A DNA stretch of 64,000 nucleotides from Salvelinus alpinus (taxonomy: Eukaryota; Chordata; Actinopteri; Salmoniformes; Salmonidae). The stretch covers positions 10,416,690 through 10,480,689 of the forward strand of contig NC_092092.1 in assembly GCF_045679555.1 (NCBI RefSeq). Direction: 5' to 3'. Under the pieces are notes generated by a model that saw only the letters and a program-made list of their open reading frames with translations, was not told the DNA's origin and did no database searches. Shown here piece after piece: positions 30,610 through 40,151 of the stretch; the first letter of the stretch is position 1; each line of letters begins with the position of its first letter. The position numbers and the translations under genes were made by a program.

Positions 30610-32190
30610 TACAGTGGGGAGAACAAGTATTTGACACACTGACGATTTTGCAGGTTTTCCTACTTACAAAGCATGTAAAGGTCTGTAATTTTTATCATAG
30701 GTACACTTCAACTGTGAGAGATGGAATCTAAAACAAAAATCCAGAAAATCACATTGTATGATTTTTTAGTAATTCATTTGCATTTTATTGCATGACATAA
30801 GTATTTGATCACCTACCAACCAGTAAGAATTCCGGCTCTCACAGACCTGTTAGTTTTTCTTTAAGAAGCCCTCCTGTTCTCCACTCATTACCTGTATTAA
30901 CTGCACCTGTTTGAACTCGTTACCTGTATAAAAGACACCTGTCCACACACTCAATCAAACAGACTCCAACCTCTCCACAATGGCCAAGACCAGAGAGCTG
31001 TGTAAGGACATCAGGGATAAAATTGTAGACCTGCACAAGGTTGGGATGGGCTACAGGACAATAGGCAAGCAGCTTGGTGAGAAGGCAACAACTGTTGGCG
31101 CAATTATCAGAAAATGGAAGAAGTTCAAGATGATGGTCAATCAACCTCGGTCTGGGGCTCCATGCAAGATCTCAACTCGTGGGGCATCAATGATCATGAG
31201 GAAGGTGAGGGATCAGCCCAGAACTACACGGCAGGACCTGGTCAATGACCTGAAGAGAGCTGGGACCACAGTCTCAAAGAAAACCATTAGTAACACACTA
31301 CGCCGTCATGGATTAAAATCCTGCAGCGCACGCAAGGTCCCCCTGCTCAAGCATGTCCAGGCCCGTCTGAAGTTTGCCAATGACCATCTGGATGATCCAG
31401 AGGAGGAATGGGAGAAGGTCATGTGGTCTGATGAGACAAAAATAGAGCTTTTTGGTCTAAACTCCACTCGCCGTGTTTGGAGGAGGAAGAAGAAGAACCA
31501 TCCCAACCGTGAAGCATGGAGGTGGAAACATAATTCTTTGGGGATGCTTTTCTGCAAAGGAGACAGGACGACTGCACCGTATTGAGGGGAGGATGGATGG
31601 GGCCATGTATCGCAAGATCTTGGCCAACAACCTCCTTCCCTCAGTAAGAGCATTGAAGATGGGTCGTGGCTGGGTCTTCCAGCATGACAACGACTCGAAA
31701 CACACAGCCAGGGCAACTAAGGAGTGGCTCCGTAAGAAGCATCTCAAGGTCCTGGAGTGGCCTAGCCAGTCTCCAGACCTGAACCCAATAGAAAATCTTT
31801 GGAGGGAGCTGAAAGTCCGTATTGCCCAGCGACAGCCCCGAAACCTGAAGGATCTGGAGAAGGTCTGTATGGAGGAGTGGGACAAAATCCCTGCTGCAGT
31901 GTGTGCAAACTTGGTCAAGAACTACAGGAAACGTATGATCTCTGTAATTGCAAACAAAGGTTTCTGTACCAAATATTAAGTTCTGCTTTTCTGATGTATC
32001 AAATACTTATGTCATGCAATAAAATGCTAATTAATTACTTAAAAATCATACAATGTGATTTTCTGGATTTTTGTTTTAGATTCTGTCTCTCACAGTTGAA
32101 GTGTACCTATGATAAAAAAAATTACAGACCTCTACATGCTTTGTAAGTAGGAAAACCTGCAAAATCGGCAGTGTATCAAATACTACCAAT
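30610..32190 (+). mobile_element. Tc1-like transposon, best preserved copy in the window
   Basis: The left end is TA-CAGTGGGGAGAACAAGTAT at 30610. The right end (GTATCAAATACT at 32173-32184) is the matching inverted terminus, shortened at its outermost bases. The transposase is on the plus strand and interrupted once. The element sits 28 bp before a remnant HNRNPH3 exon, inside what was its intron. Confidence 0.88.
30980..31979 (+). pseudogene. Tc1-like transposase with one frame interruption
   Basis: ATG 30980 opens 201 codons: helix-turn-helix DNA binding ([20 protein letters not shown]), a second HTH region ([17 protein letters not shown]) and the first catalytic Asp ([12 protein letters not shown]). 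Near 31490 a deletion of about 19 bp after VWRRKK shifts the frame. The remainder is open at 31473-31979 with [15 protein letters not shown], the second Asp in [10 protein letters not shown] and the Glu in [11 protein letters not shown], ending GFCTKY-stop. All three DDE residues survive. Usual family length is about 340 residues. Confidence 0.88.
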
Positions 32191-32538
32191 TAAATTAATC
32201 CTGTGCATCTCTTGCAGATTGTAACGTCCTGGGGAAAGTGAATGGAGTGTACTTCACGTTTTCCAAAGGAAGGAAGGTCCAGTGGGGAAGCTTTCGTGGA
32301 GTTGAAAACAAAAGAGGGTTTAAAAAAAACCTAGCTCGATTGTCCATTATATATAATCTATATATACTTGTGTTCACTTATGTACTTTCTGTATTGATTT
32401 GTTGTTAATTAAAAAAAATATTAAAAAATAATAATACAATTTTAAAAAGTATTGAGTTTTCGCGCGGAGAGTGAATCGAGGAGAATGGGAGGTTAGGGGT
32501 GGGCAATGAAGATGGCAACAGCAAGTAGTCATTCAATC

Positions 32539-32835
32539 ATGAACTGTATAGCGCCAGGCTGTATGAATTAGCTCCAAACAAATCCCTCGGTAAACTACCA
32601 TCGGCTGCCCAAGGACCTACAACTTTTGAAGAAGTGGCTCCATGTCCTGAAGAGGAAGGATGTGCCAGCTCGAGCTAGCAGGATCTCCAGACAGCATTTT
32701 GCGGAGGCAGACTTCGTGATGAAGGGCACTTTCGATGCGGCAACCGGGAGTTTCCGAATGGAAAGGAGTCATAGGCCTACGTTGAAGCCCTCTCTGCTTG
32801 CACCTCCATTTGACATTTCGAGGGTTATGGTGTAG
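32539..32835 (+). pseudogene. THAP-domain exon, disrupted
   Basis: From ATG 32539: MNCIAPGC, then a TAG where THAP domains usually have an aromatic residue, then VNYHRLPKD, LLKKWLHVLKRKD, RISRQHF and RPTLKP. This is the order of a THAP zinc-binding DNA-binding domain (C-x2-4-C, HRLP, C-x2-H, terminal Pro motif). The third Cys, expected in RICSxHF, is replaced by Ser. With a stop at codon 11 and a lost zinc ligand it is a pseudogene. It lies between two HNRNPH3 remnant exons. THAP proteins are related to P-element transposase, but no transposase core is seen. Confidence 0.65.
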
Positions 32836-33275
32836 CGACCAACCATCATTAACCGGTCATGACTGTTGTTAGCGTTAGACACTGTGCAACTTAGTTGCAA
32901 CTCTAGTTGAAGGTAACTAGCTAATTGCGTCTGAAGTGTTTTGTGTAACACCCCCAAGCAAATAACGTTAGCAAGCAACTCAACTGCAACTAAAATTGCA
33001 ACACAGTTTATCCGTGTACCCGTTATTGGTTAACGTTAGTTACTGTAGCTAGCTTCCACCTCAGTCAAGTACTGTAATACATTGTGTTGACATTTGTTTT
33101 TGTAATGTTTTGTTAGCTCCACCTCATTTATCTAGACTAAAGTTGACATAGCTAACTAATGTTTGCTGAAAAATATATGTCCCTGTATTTTCTCTGTGTG
33201 TGTGTGTGTGTTGACAAAGCATACAACAGGTAGCTTGTTAATGCCAACTGATATTTTGGGGTTCCGTTTCTTTTC

Positions 33276-33728
33276 AGGAGGACATCTTCATCCCTGAAAA
33301 TGTTTTCATCCTGGAGGAGACTACATACAAATCCATGTTATTTCTAAGGCTGTTTATTTCAAGTATATGCAGTGATTCTTGAATATAACTATAGCCTAAT
33401 AGATGCCTTAATTATTTTCCACCAACAGGAAAGAACAGTTAGTGCAGCATGCCAAACTGGCCCCTTGGTGCCAGAGTGTTCCTGTGCTGCGGTGGAGAAG
33501 AGGTCCACAGGGACCATCACTAAAGAGCTCAGGGCTCAGCTAGATTGCGCTCACGACCATCAGTATACAACCGAGTCCTGCCCCTATACGCCACAGATGG
33601 AACTGACGGAGAGTGAGATCAGTGAAGACCATAACTCGCTGTATGAACCTGAGAGCTCAATCACAATCATCACAGTGCGAACCAAGATATGCTATCGATC
33701 ACTTTGGCGGAGTGGGATGGTGTTCTGA
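33276..33728 (+). pseudogene. Possible downstream exons of the THAP gene
   Basis: TTTCAG at 33272-33277 precedes a segment reading EDIFIPENVFILEETTY. CAACAG before about 33429 precedes an open stretch containing VSAACQTGPLVPE and SEISEDHNSLYEPESSI that ends at 33728. The acidic, Ser-rich composition and AG-bounded edges fit exons 3' of the THAP exon, but no domain is recognised and the link is inferred from position. Confidence 0.35.
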
Positions 33729-35389
33729 AAATGGAGAAGGAGCATGCCAGTCAACAGCAAATTCAAAGATACACCCATCCATAAAAGGAATCGGAGTGAA
33801 ATTGTTTTGACTGTTTAAAAAAATTTACGTTTCAATGGATGTGCTACCATGTCCCTGTTCTGCTGTTTCGACTCTCTGTCAGCCTATTAATACTCAGCTA
33901 TGAAAAGCCAACTGACATTTGCTCCTGAGGTGTTGAACTGTTGCACCCTCTATAAACACTGTGGTTATTATTTTGATGTAAAATGGGCTTTTGTCAAATA
34001 TGTTTGCTGTGCTGGATGCTGTGTATTCACTAACTGAGTGATGGGACATTTTTATAGTATCTGTAACATATTTTGGTGTGTATTTAATTTGCATCTTAAC
34101 TTCTTAGTGGCAATCAGCAGCAGAAACAATAACAAAGGGTCTCCCTGCTCCTCTTTTGGTAAAAAGCTGACGGATGGGCCTGGAGAAATATAACCACTCT
34201 CAAATTCATAGACAGAGCTATAGATGCAAGGACTGACCATCCATGATATCAACATTGTAATCCTGTTTCTATGATCTGTTTCCACTACCATGTACCCAGT
34301 TCGCTCTGGATAAAGGCCTCTGCTAAATGGCATATATTATTAAAGTCCACTTTGACTCTGACAACGAGCTGCCCAGTGTAGTTACCATTCCTTTCCAATA
34401 GATGGTAGCCAAAGCTAGTTGAAGTCGATACTCTAGCCACAGGGACACGGGATTAGCACACACTGAAAGTAGTTTTATCTTCAAAGCAAGTTTATCAGGT
34501 TACACTTGAACCTGTTGTTATAGGGAACAAGCTAACTAATACTACTTTCACATAAGGCGCAGGCATTAGGTCTATGTCTTAGGCTAGATAAATTAAATTA
34601 ACTGGTTTTATTCAAACGTTTATTCATTGCCTTTGCTTCTAGCTATGCGCTTTATGGAAGAAACAACACACGCAGGGATGAGACGCCGTACACCTTGTCC
34701 AACTCTCGTGCCCATAGAGTGATCTGTCGATAAACTGCCAGCCTGTATGCTCTGAAAACAAAATTATAAGAAAAGTTAGTCTGATACCGATACTAAATCA
34801 CAATGTATTTATAACGAGCACACTCCATTATTGGTTAGAATGAGATTTCATGAATCATGATGCTGTCTGCCATTGGAACTCCGGTCGTCTAATCTAAAGG
34901 TAAATGTGTTACAAACAGCGCTGATGATAAACATCGTTATAGGATACTGATTATATATAGAGCACCGACACGTCCAATAAATACATCGCCATCTAGACAG
35001 ACAGGAACCTCTGACTGGATGTAATAATACAGCCACCATCCGCTGGGATGGTGTGTTGTATCGCCACTATCGCTCTACAACGCAAACTCTATTTTTGTCA
35101 AGAGTACCACACCTCTATATGTTAACAGCCTTTTAATACTGCATCATGATGAAAGTGCAAAACTAAACCTGCTGTAATATTAGCAGATTATGGGAAAGCT
35201 GCGCCATATTTTTACTGCGATTGTTTAAATACATTTTATTATTCCTTTCCCCTCTAAATCTATAATTAAGGCATCTGTTTGACCCCAACTATTTGGCTTA
35301 GATAAAGTTGCCAATTTGAAATCATGCAGTGTCTTGTCTGCTGATGTTCTCCATATGGCTGTTACCCCACTGGATTTACATCCATTCAG
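33729..35389. other. Unassigned sequence within the HNRNPH3 remnant
   Basis: CGCTCTGGATAAAGGCCTCT near 34302 is a short dispersed fish repeat. The rest shows no gene or clear repeat, and the missing HNRNPH3 exons were not found here. Confidence 0.35.
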
Positions 35390-36739
35390 GTACATATAAA
35401 TCTTTAAGAGCAGCCGGAATGAAATCCAGGCTTACTATGAGCTCCCCAGAAGGATGATGGGGCAGAGACCCAGTCCCTGCGACAGACCCATGACAGGCGA
35501 GGTGGGTTCTTCCTGGGCCAGCCTGAGGGGGTGCTCTTTTGGACCATATCCTTGGAGGCGGCTGCTACGCTGGGGGTATGTATGTTCAGTAGTTTTGGTT
35601 AGTGAAGTCAATTTAGTGTTTGAGAATGGACTGGATTGAGAATGGCTAATGGACTGACAAGCTGATCATTGATTCCCCATTCTCTCTCTGTCTGTTCACA
35701 TAGGCTATGGCGGATTTGACAACTACAATGGCTTCAGTAATTACTGTTTTCTAATGGAATAACGTTATTTGATGACCGAATTAGGGGCGATAGAGGAAGA
35801 GGTAAAATATGCTCGATAGAGGAAAAGGTTAGATATGCTCCTTTCTTTGTAATGTCAGACTGATAGTGTGCCTGCAATTCTTTCTCAGATACATTAACTC
35901 CTTTATCGCTGTGATTGCAGCTATAGGTGGCCATGGCAACGGTGGTGCAGGTGACACTAGCTCCCACAGCAACCATTTTGTACGTGAGGGGCCTGCCTTT
36001 CCGTGCCACTGAGGGAGACATAGCCAATGTAAGAATCACGTTTCTCTAGCACCCATAATCACTCCCATTCCTTTTTCCAATGATGTCAACACCTTAAAAG
36101 ATCATATTCACAGTACAATTATGTAACTCTAATTTGTACAATCATCATGTTCGTATCAGGCCCTTATTCTTTGGTGTGTGTGCGCCTTTTGGTTTAGTTC
36201 TTCTCACTATTGATTCCTGTGGGAGTTCATATCGACGTTGGACCCAATGGAAAATCCACAGGCCAGGCCGATGTTGAGTTTGTCTCATGAAGATGCCGTT
36301 TCAGCCAGGTCAAAGGACAAGAATCACATGCGTATGTGGATCTCTAAGTCTCTTAACTATTGCCCCGTTATGATAACCCCTTTCAATGAGAACCATTACA
36401 TAAATCATTTAAAGTTTTTTTGGGTAAATACTTTCATTCATCTCCTCTGATACCATCATCTGCCTGTATTTCAGAAAACACGCAGATGACAATGGTTGAA
36501 TCAATGTTTTTAATTTCTGGATTTCTTTATTTTTTGGTTTTAGGCCATGGTGGTGGTGGTTTCTATGGTAACTCAAGAGGCATGGGCTCAAGAGGGAGTG
36601 GACTGAGCGGGATGTTCTAAAACAGAGTTAACTAAACCTTGAAGATTGAATGTTTTTACGTTCATGAAAAGTACCTACTTCTACTCTCTACTTACTCTCA
36701 ATGAGTGGTGTAAAAAAAAATGATATATACCAGTACCAG

Positions 36740-36915
36740 TCAATTTTGGACACACCTACTCCTTCCAGGGGTTTTCTTAATTTTTTCTACGATGTAGAAT
36801 AATAGTGAAGACATCAACACTATGAAATAACACATATGGAATCATGTAGTAACCAAAAAAAGTGTTAAACAAATCAAAATATATTTGAGATTCTTCAAAG
36901 TAGCCACCCTTCATT
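36740..36915 (-). mobile_element. Terminal fragment of a Tc1-like transposon
   Basis: Contains TTTGGACACACCTACTCCTT, TAGAATAATAGTGAAGACAT and GAGATTCTTCAAAGTAGCCA, the 3' terminal region of a salmonid Tc1-like family. The same stretch is at 53636-53835. It stops before the transposase. Confidence 0.65.
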
Positions 36916-37281
36916 TAATAAAATGCATACAGATAATTATCCAACATGAGAAAATGGGTTGTTATCAGTGAGCTGTTTCTGATTTGATAAGCCAATGAAT
37001 GTGGTTGTGTTTTGATCAGCTAGCTAGCTAAAACAAAGTTATACCAGTCAGATGAGCGCTAACGTTGGCTTGCTAGCTAACCAACAAGCGAGGAAACCTA
37101 GCTATATTTTGCTAAGGAAGGTTTTTCATAAGGCTTAAGTCGTCAGTGTAAACTGCTGTTACACAGAAACTTGTGTGTAAGAGCACAAACAAATATCCAC
37201 AAATAAGTTGGCAAATGTCCTTGGCTGCTATGATAGCCAGTTAACTAAGTTAGCTAGCTATGTAACATTAGCTTATGTTAT
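36916..37281. other. Unassigned, GCTAGCTA-rich sequence
   Basis: Several TAGCTAGCT palindromes. No gene. Confidence 0.35.
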
Positions 37282-37437
37282 GTTCGAATCCAGGCTGCAT
37301 CACATCTGGCCATGATTGGGAGTCCCATAGGGCGGCACACAATTGGTCCAGCGTTGTCTGGGTTTGGCCGGGGTAGGCCGTCATTGTAAATAAGAATTTG
37401 TTCTTAACGTACTTGCCTAGTTAAATAAAATAAATAT
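37282..37437 (+). mobile_element. HpaI-type SINE, 5'-truncated
   Basis: It begins with the B box GTTCGAATCC at 37282-37291, then the SINE body (CATGATTGGGAGTCCCATAG, GGCGGCACACAATTGG), and ends in the LINE-like tail TGTAAATAAGAATTTGTTCT with TAGTTAAATAAA. The tRNA 5' part with the A box is missing or unrecognisable. Confidence 0.85.
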
Positions 37438-38732
37438 GTATGGCCAGTTCATGCACTAGATAGTTTCCCAAAGTTTGGTGTTGCTTTGAACCTGTCACAA
37501 TGCAAACAAAGGGCATTGCAAAACTAGCTAGGCTACTCGAGGTAGCCAGATTTGAGATGGGACAAACATTGTTTACACTGCAACTAGCTATGCTAACGTT
37601 TCATTCCCTCAACACAAACAATAGCCAAGAAAACAAAAAGCAGTTCGCTAGCTATGTTGAACCGTATACAGTCATTGGTTGAACCCCAAACGCACATGTA
37701 AACAGAGCCTCGGGTTGTGCACTACAGTGTGCTAATATGCAGCCAATTTACCAGACTGACAGCATCGCTATTTCAAACATCCCAAATAAATTCTAGCCTC
37801 TCTCCTGCCTTCTTGACATTATAATCCAAATTTGCACTGACTGATCAAATGTCAAGTTACTACCTGGAAATATGTAGTAGCCATTAACAAGTAAACTGGG
37901 GAGGGGGCGATTCCCCCAGAAATGTTTAGATATTTATTTCCTAATATCCACTCAGTTAAATTATTCAGTACTTTGAGAGTCACTTTCAGGAATTGTGCTA
38001 ATCCCAAAAATTGGCAACATAGTTTTAGCTTAAAAGCCCCAACGAGGGTCATTTTTAACCCAGATTTTTAATGATTGCAAAGAGACACTGTCAAGCAGTA
38101 ACACTTATTTTATTAACCTTTCGTAAGAAATAGTTTAAATTCCCTAAAATAATCATATTTTAACGTGTAGTTAAATCTTGTTTTTGAACAGATATTTTGA
38201 TCTTTATCCATAGCCACTTGTTATGAACATGTCTGTTATTCATTCAAAGTGTTTCTTTGGTACTCAGAGGCTGAGAAATTGGCAATTTAGCTAATCTGAC
38301 ATACCGGTACAACCTAAGATGGCCACCGGTAACAGACCTCTAGCTCTCACTTTTCAATGCTATAGGCTATCAACTCAGTTCCAACTGCATCTGAAGAATG
38401 AGACTAGAGACATTGACTGTAAGGTAATATGTATTTGCATTTGTTATTTTTGAGTCTGTGGCTGTCACACCCCTCGAGTGGCTAAATCTGGGTTGGTGAC
38501 ATATCCATATCTTTCCAGAGTTCATACTTCTCCATCTCTGACAAATTTGTTTACAATTGAGTCCACATTTTCAGCTCCAACACTTCAATTTTTAGAACAT
38601 CATTTGAAGTGCAAATTACAAAAAAAAAGAAATTGGAAATGTTGTATAATTACTTTCGGTATAAAAAAAAACATGGAAATTAAACAACATTTTCAGTGAA
38701 ACGCAGGCATGTGTGTGGCCCAAAAAATAAAG
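37438..38732. other. Unassigned intergenic sequence
   Basis: No gene, RNA or clear repeat recognised. AT-rich. Confidence 0.35.
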
Positions 38733-38960
38733 GAAAGTCACATGAGCACCACAATGCCTACTTCACCAATGCTCTAATAAGGTTATCCAGCACACAGCTT
38801 TGACCTACTACAGTAGTTTTGAATCCTAAGTAACCTGTCTATATGTTGTTTGAAGTACAATAGACCAACATAGCTACTGTAGTAGGTCAAAGCTGTCTGC
38901 TGGAACCCTTTGGTAGAGCATCACTGAAGTTAGGCATTGTGGTGCTCATGTTAATTTACT
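38733..38960. mobile_element. Foldback MITE with about 80-bp inverted arms
   Basis: Left arm 38737-38816 (CACATGAGCACCACAATGCC to TGACCTACTACAGTAG) and right arm 38876-38955 (CTACTGTAGTAGGTCAAAGC to GGCATTGTGGTGCTCATG) are reverse complements with about ten differences, around a 59-bp centre. No coding capacity. Confidence 0.85.
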
Positions 38961-39330
38961 TTTTTGGCTTCAGACCAATACCTACTTCTCACAACCCAAC
39001 CTGAACCTTTAGAACCACAGTATTACAACCCAACCTGAGCCTGTCTTTAAGACACAGGCAGGAAGTAGAAAGGGAAATATGCTAACCTACTTACTACCTG
39101 CTTTACCAAAAACAAACAAGTAAAGTGTGTTGGACAGTAATCTCTCAGAGAGACTAACATATGTGAGGTTTTCTGTTCTGGGATGCTGAGATTGGTAGGA
39201 CTGTATCTGACTTAGAAATATCAACATTTTTAAATAGTTTATTGTAGTGACTTTCAGTAAAAATATCGTGCACACGACTGATACAGTGTATTATAGTGAA
39301 AACCCTAATAGCTGTGCCTTACAACCTTGG
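38961..39330. other. Unassigned intergenic sequence
   Basis: Nothing recognised, apart from a short local repeat of CACAACCCAACCTGA-like sequence near 38990-39040. Confidence 0.35.
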
Positions 39331-39510
39331 CCGGGATTTAATCTGATCGCGCTTGTAGACAATGCAACTTTTAAAGACAATTTCAACGCATTTGCAGAGA
39401 TGGCATTAATGGTAAATGTTTCATATGTTGGCTGTATTAAAAATTATCTTTAAAAATGTCAAGCATGCTATAATGCGGATCTACCACAGATCGGATTGAA
39501 TCACACCCCT
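39331..39510. mobile_element. MITE-like repeat with inverted ends
   Basis: GGGATTTAATCTGATCGCGC near 39334 pairs with GATCGGATTGAATCACACCC near 39491. The body (GTAGACAATGCAACTTTTAA) matches a dispersed salmonid repeat. Confidence 0.6.
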
Positions 39511-40040
39511 TCTTAGTTACAATTAAATCCCCAAACAATACAAGTCAATTGGTAGATGTACTGTATATTGATGTCATAACTGTAAATACTTCAGTGCAGA
39601 GACTTATAGCTCAGTATTTCAGTATAAGTATCTGCTTCATTATCAATCACATGGTCTGTTGAGGGCGCAGTGTCTTGGTTTGAACCCAATCAGTCACAAC
39701 CAACTGTCACTTCCTTCAGCCTTCAGTTACAGTATCTGACTAATACTGTGTTTATCATAGCCCATCTTATCTCACGACTGTAAACCCATGGTAGGCAGTG
39801 TTCGAGAGCATCAAAACTGTGATGTATCGTGTAAATTGTGACTGATGGATCTACAAATAATATTGTAGTAGTTATTTATGATACAAGGTGATTTGTATAT
39901 CAGTCAGACTGGACTTGGCTTTAAAGTCGGCTGCTATGTGTTTATAGGCCATCTTATATCTTACATGACTTCTGTCCTGTGGTATATTTAATGTGTAGAA
40001 CCACACAGACAGTGATGTGATAGTCTGTCTCTAAGCATGT
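39511..40040. other. Unassigned sequence downstream of HTRA2
   Basis: No gene recognised. Probably includes HTRA2 3' flanking sequence. Confidence 0.35.
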
Positions 40041-40151
40041 TGTGGGTGTGATCATTCAGTATCCCCGTCCTCTTCAGTGTACCAACTGTCCTCTTCTTCG
40101 TACACTTCCTCTATATCATGCAGCTCCACTAACTGGCAACGTTTGATGACA

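Larger units (their letters stand above)
32218..36620 (+). pseudogene. HNRNPH3: HNRNPH3 pseudogene, six recognisable exon remnants
   Basis: HNRNPH3 is a nuclear RNA-binding protein with quasi-RRM domains and Gly-rich tails. Remnants: 32218-32345 (DCNVLGKVNGVYFTFSK, then GEAFVEL after a one-base insertion); 35390-35575 (YI-stop-IFKSSRNEIQAYYE, RRMMGQRPSPCDRP, frame slips later); 35704-35801 (GYGGFDNYNGFSNY, then a slip); 35927-36028 (GHGNGGAGDTSSHSNHFV, slip, GLPFRATEGDIAN); 36198-36331 ([20 protein letters not shown] then GQADVEF, slip, KDKNHM); 36544-36620 (GHGGGGFYGNSRGMG to GLSGMF-stop). Most splice sites are still good, but the Glu-to-stop change and at least four frameshifts rule out a working gene. 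The first exon, the central quasi-RRM and an exon after 36331 are not found. It is divergent from PBLD, as in human. Confidence 0.85.

Noticed and set aside
32539-33728. An active P-element-like transposon (THAP plus transposase)
   Set aside because: No transposase core or terminal repeats are visible, and the THAP exon is disrupted.
35390-36620. A working HNRNPH3 gene
   Set aside because: A Glu-to-stop change and several frameshifts in otherwise well-conserved exons, plus missing exons, exclude it unless the assembly is full of errors.
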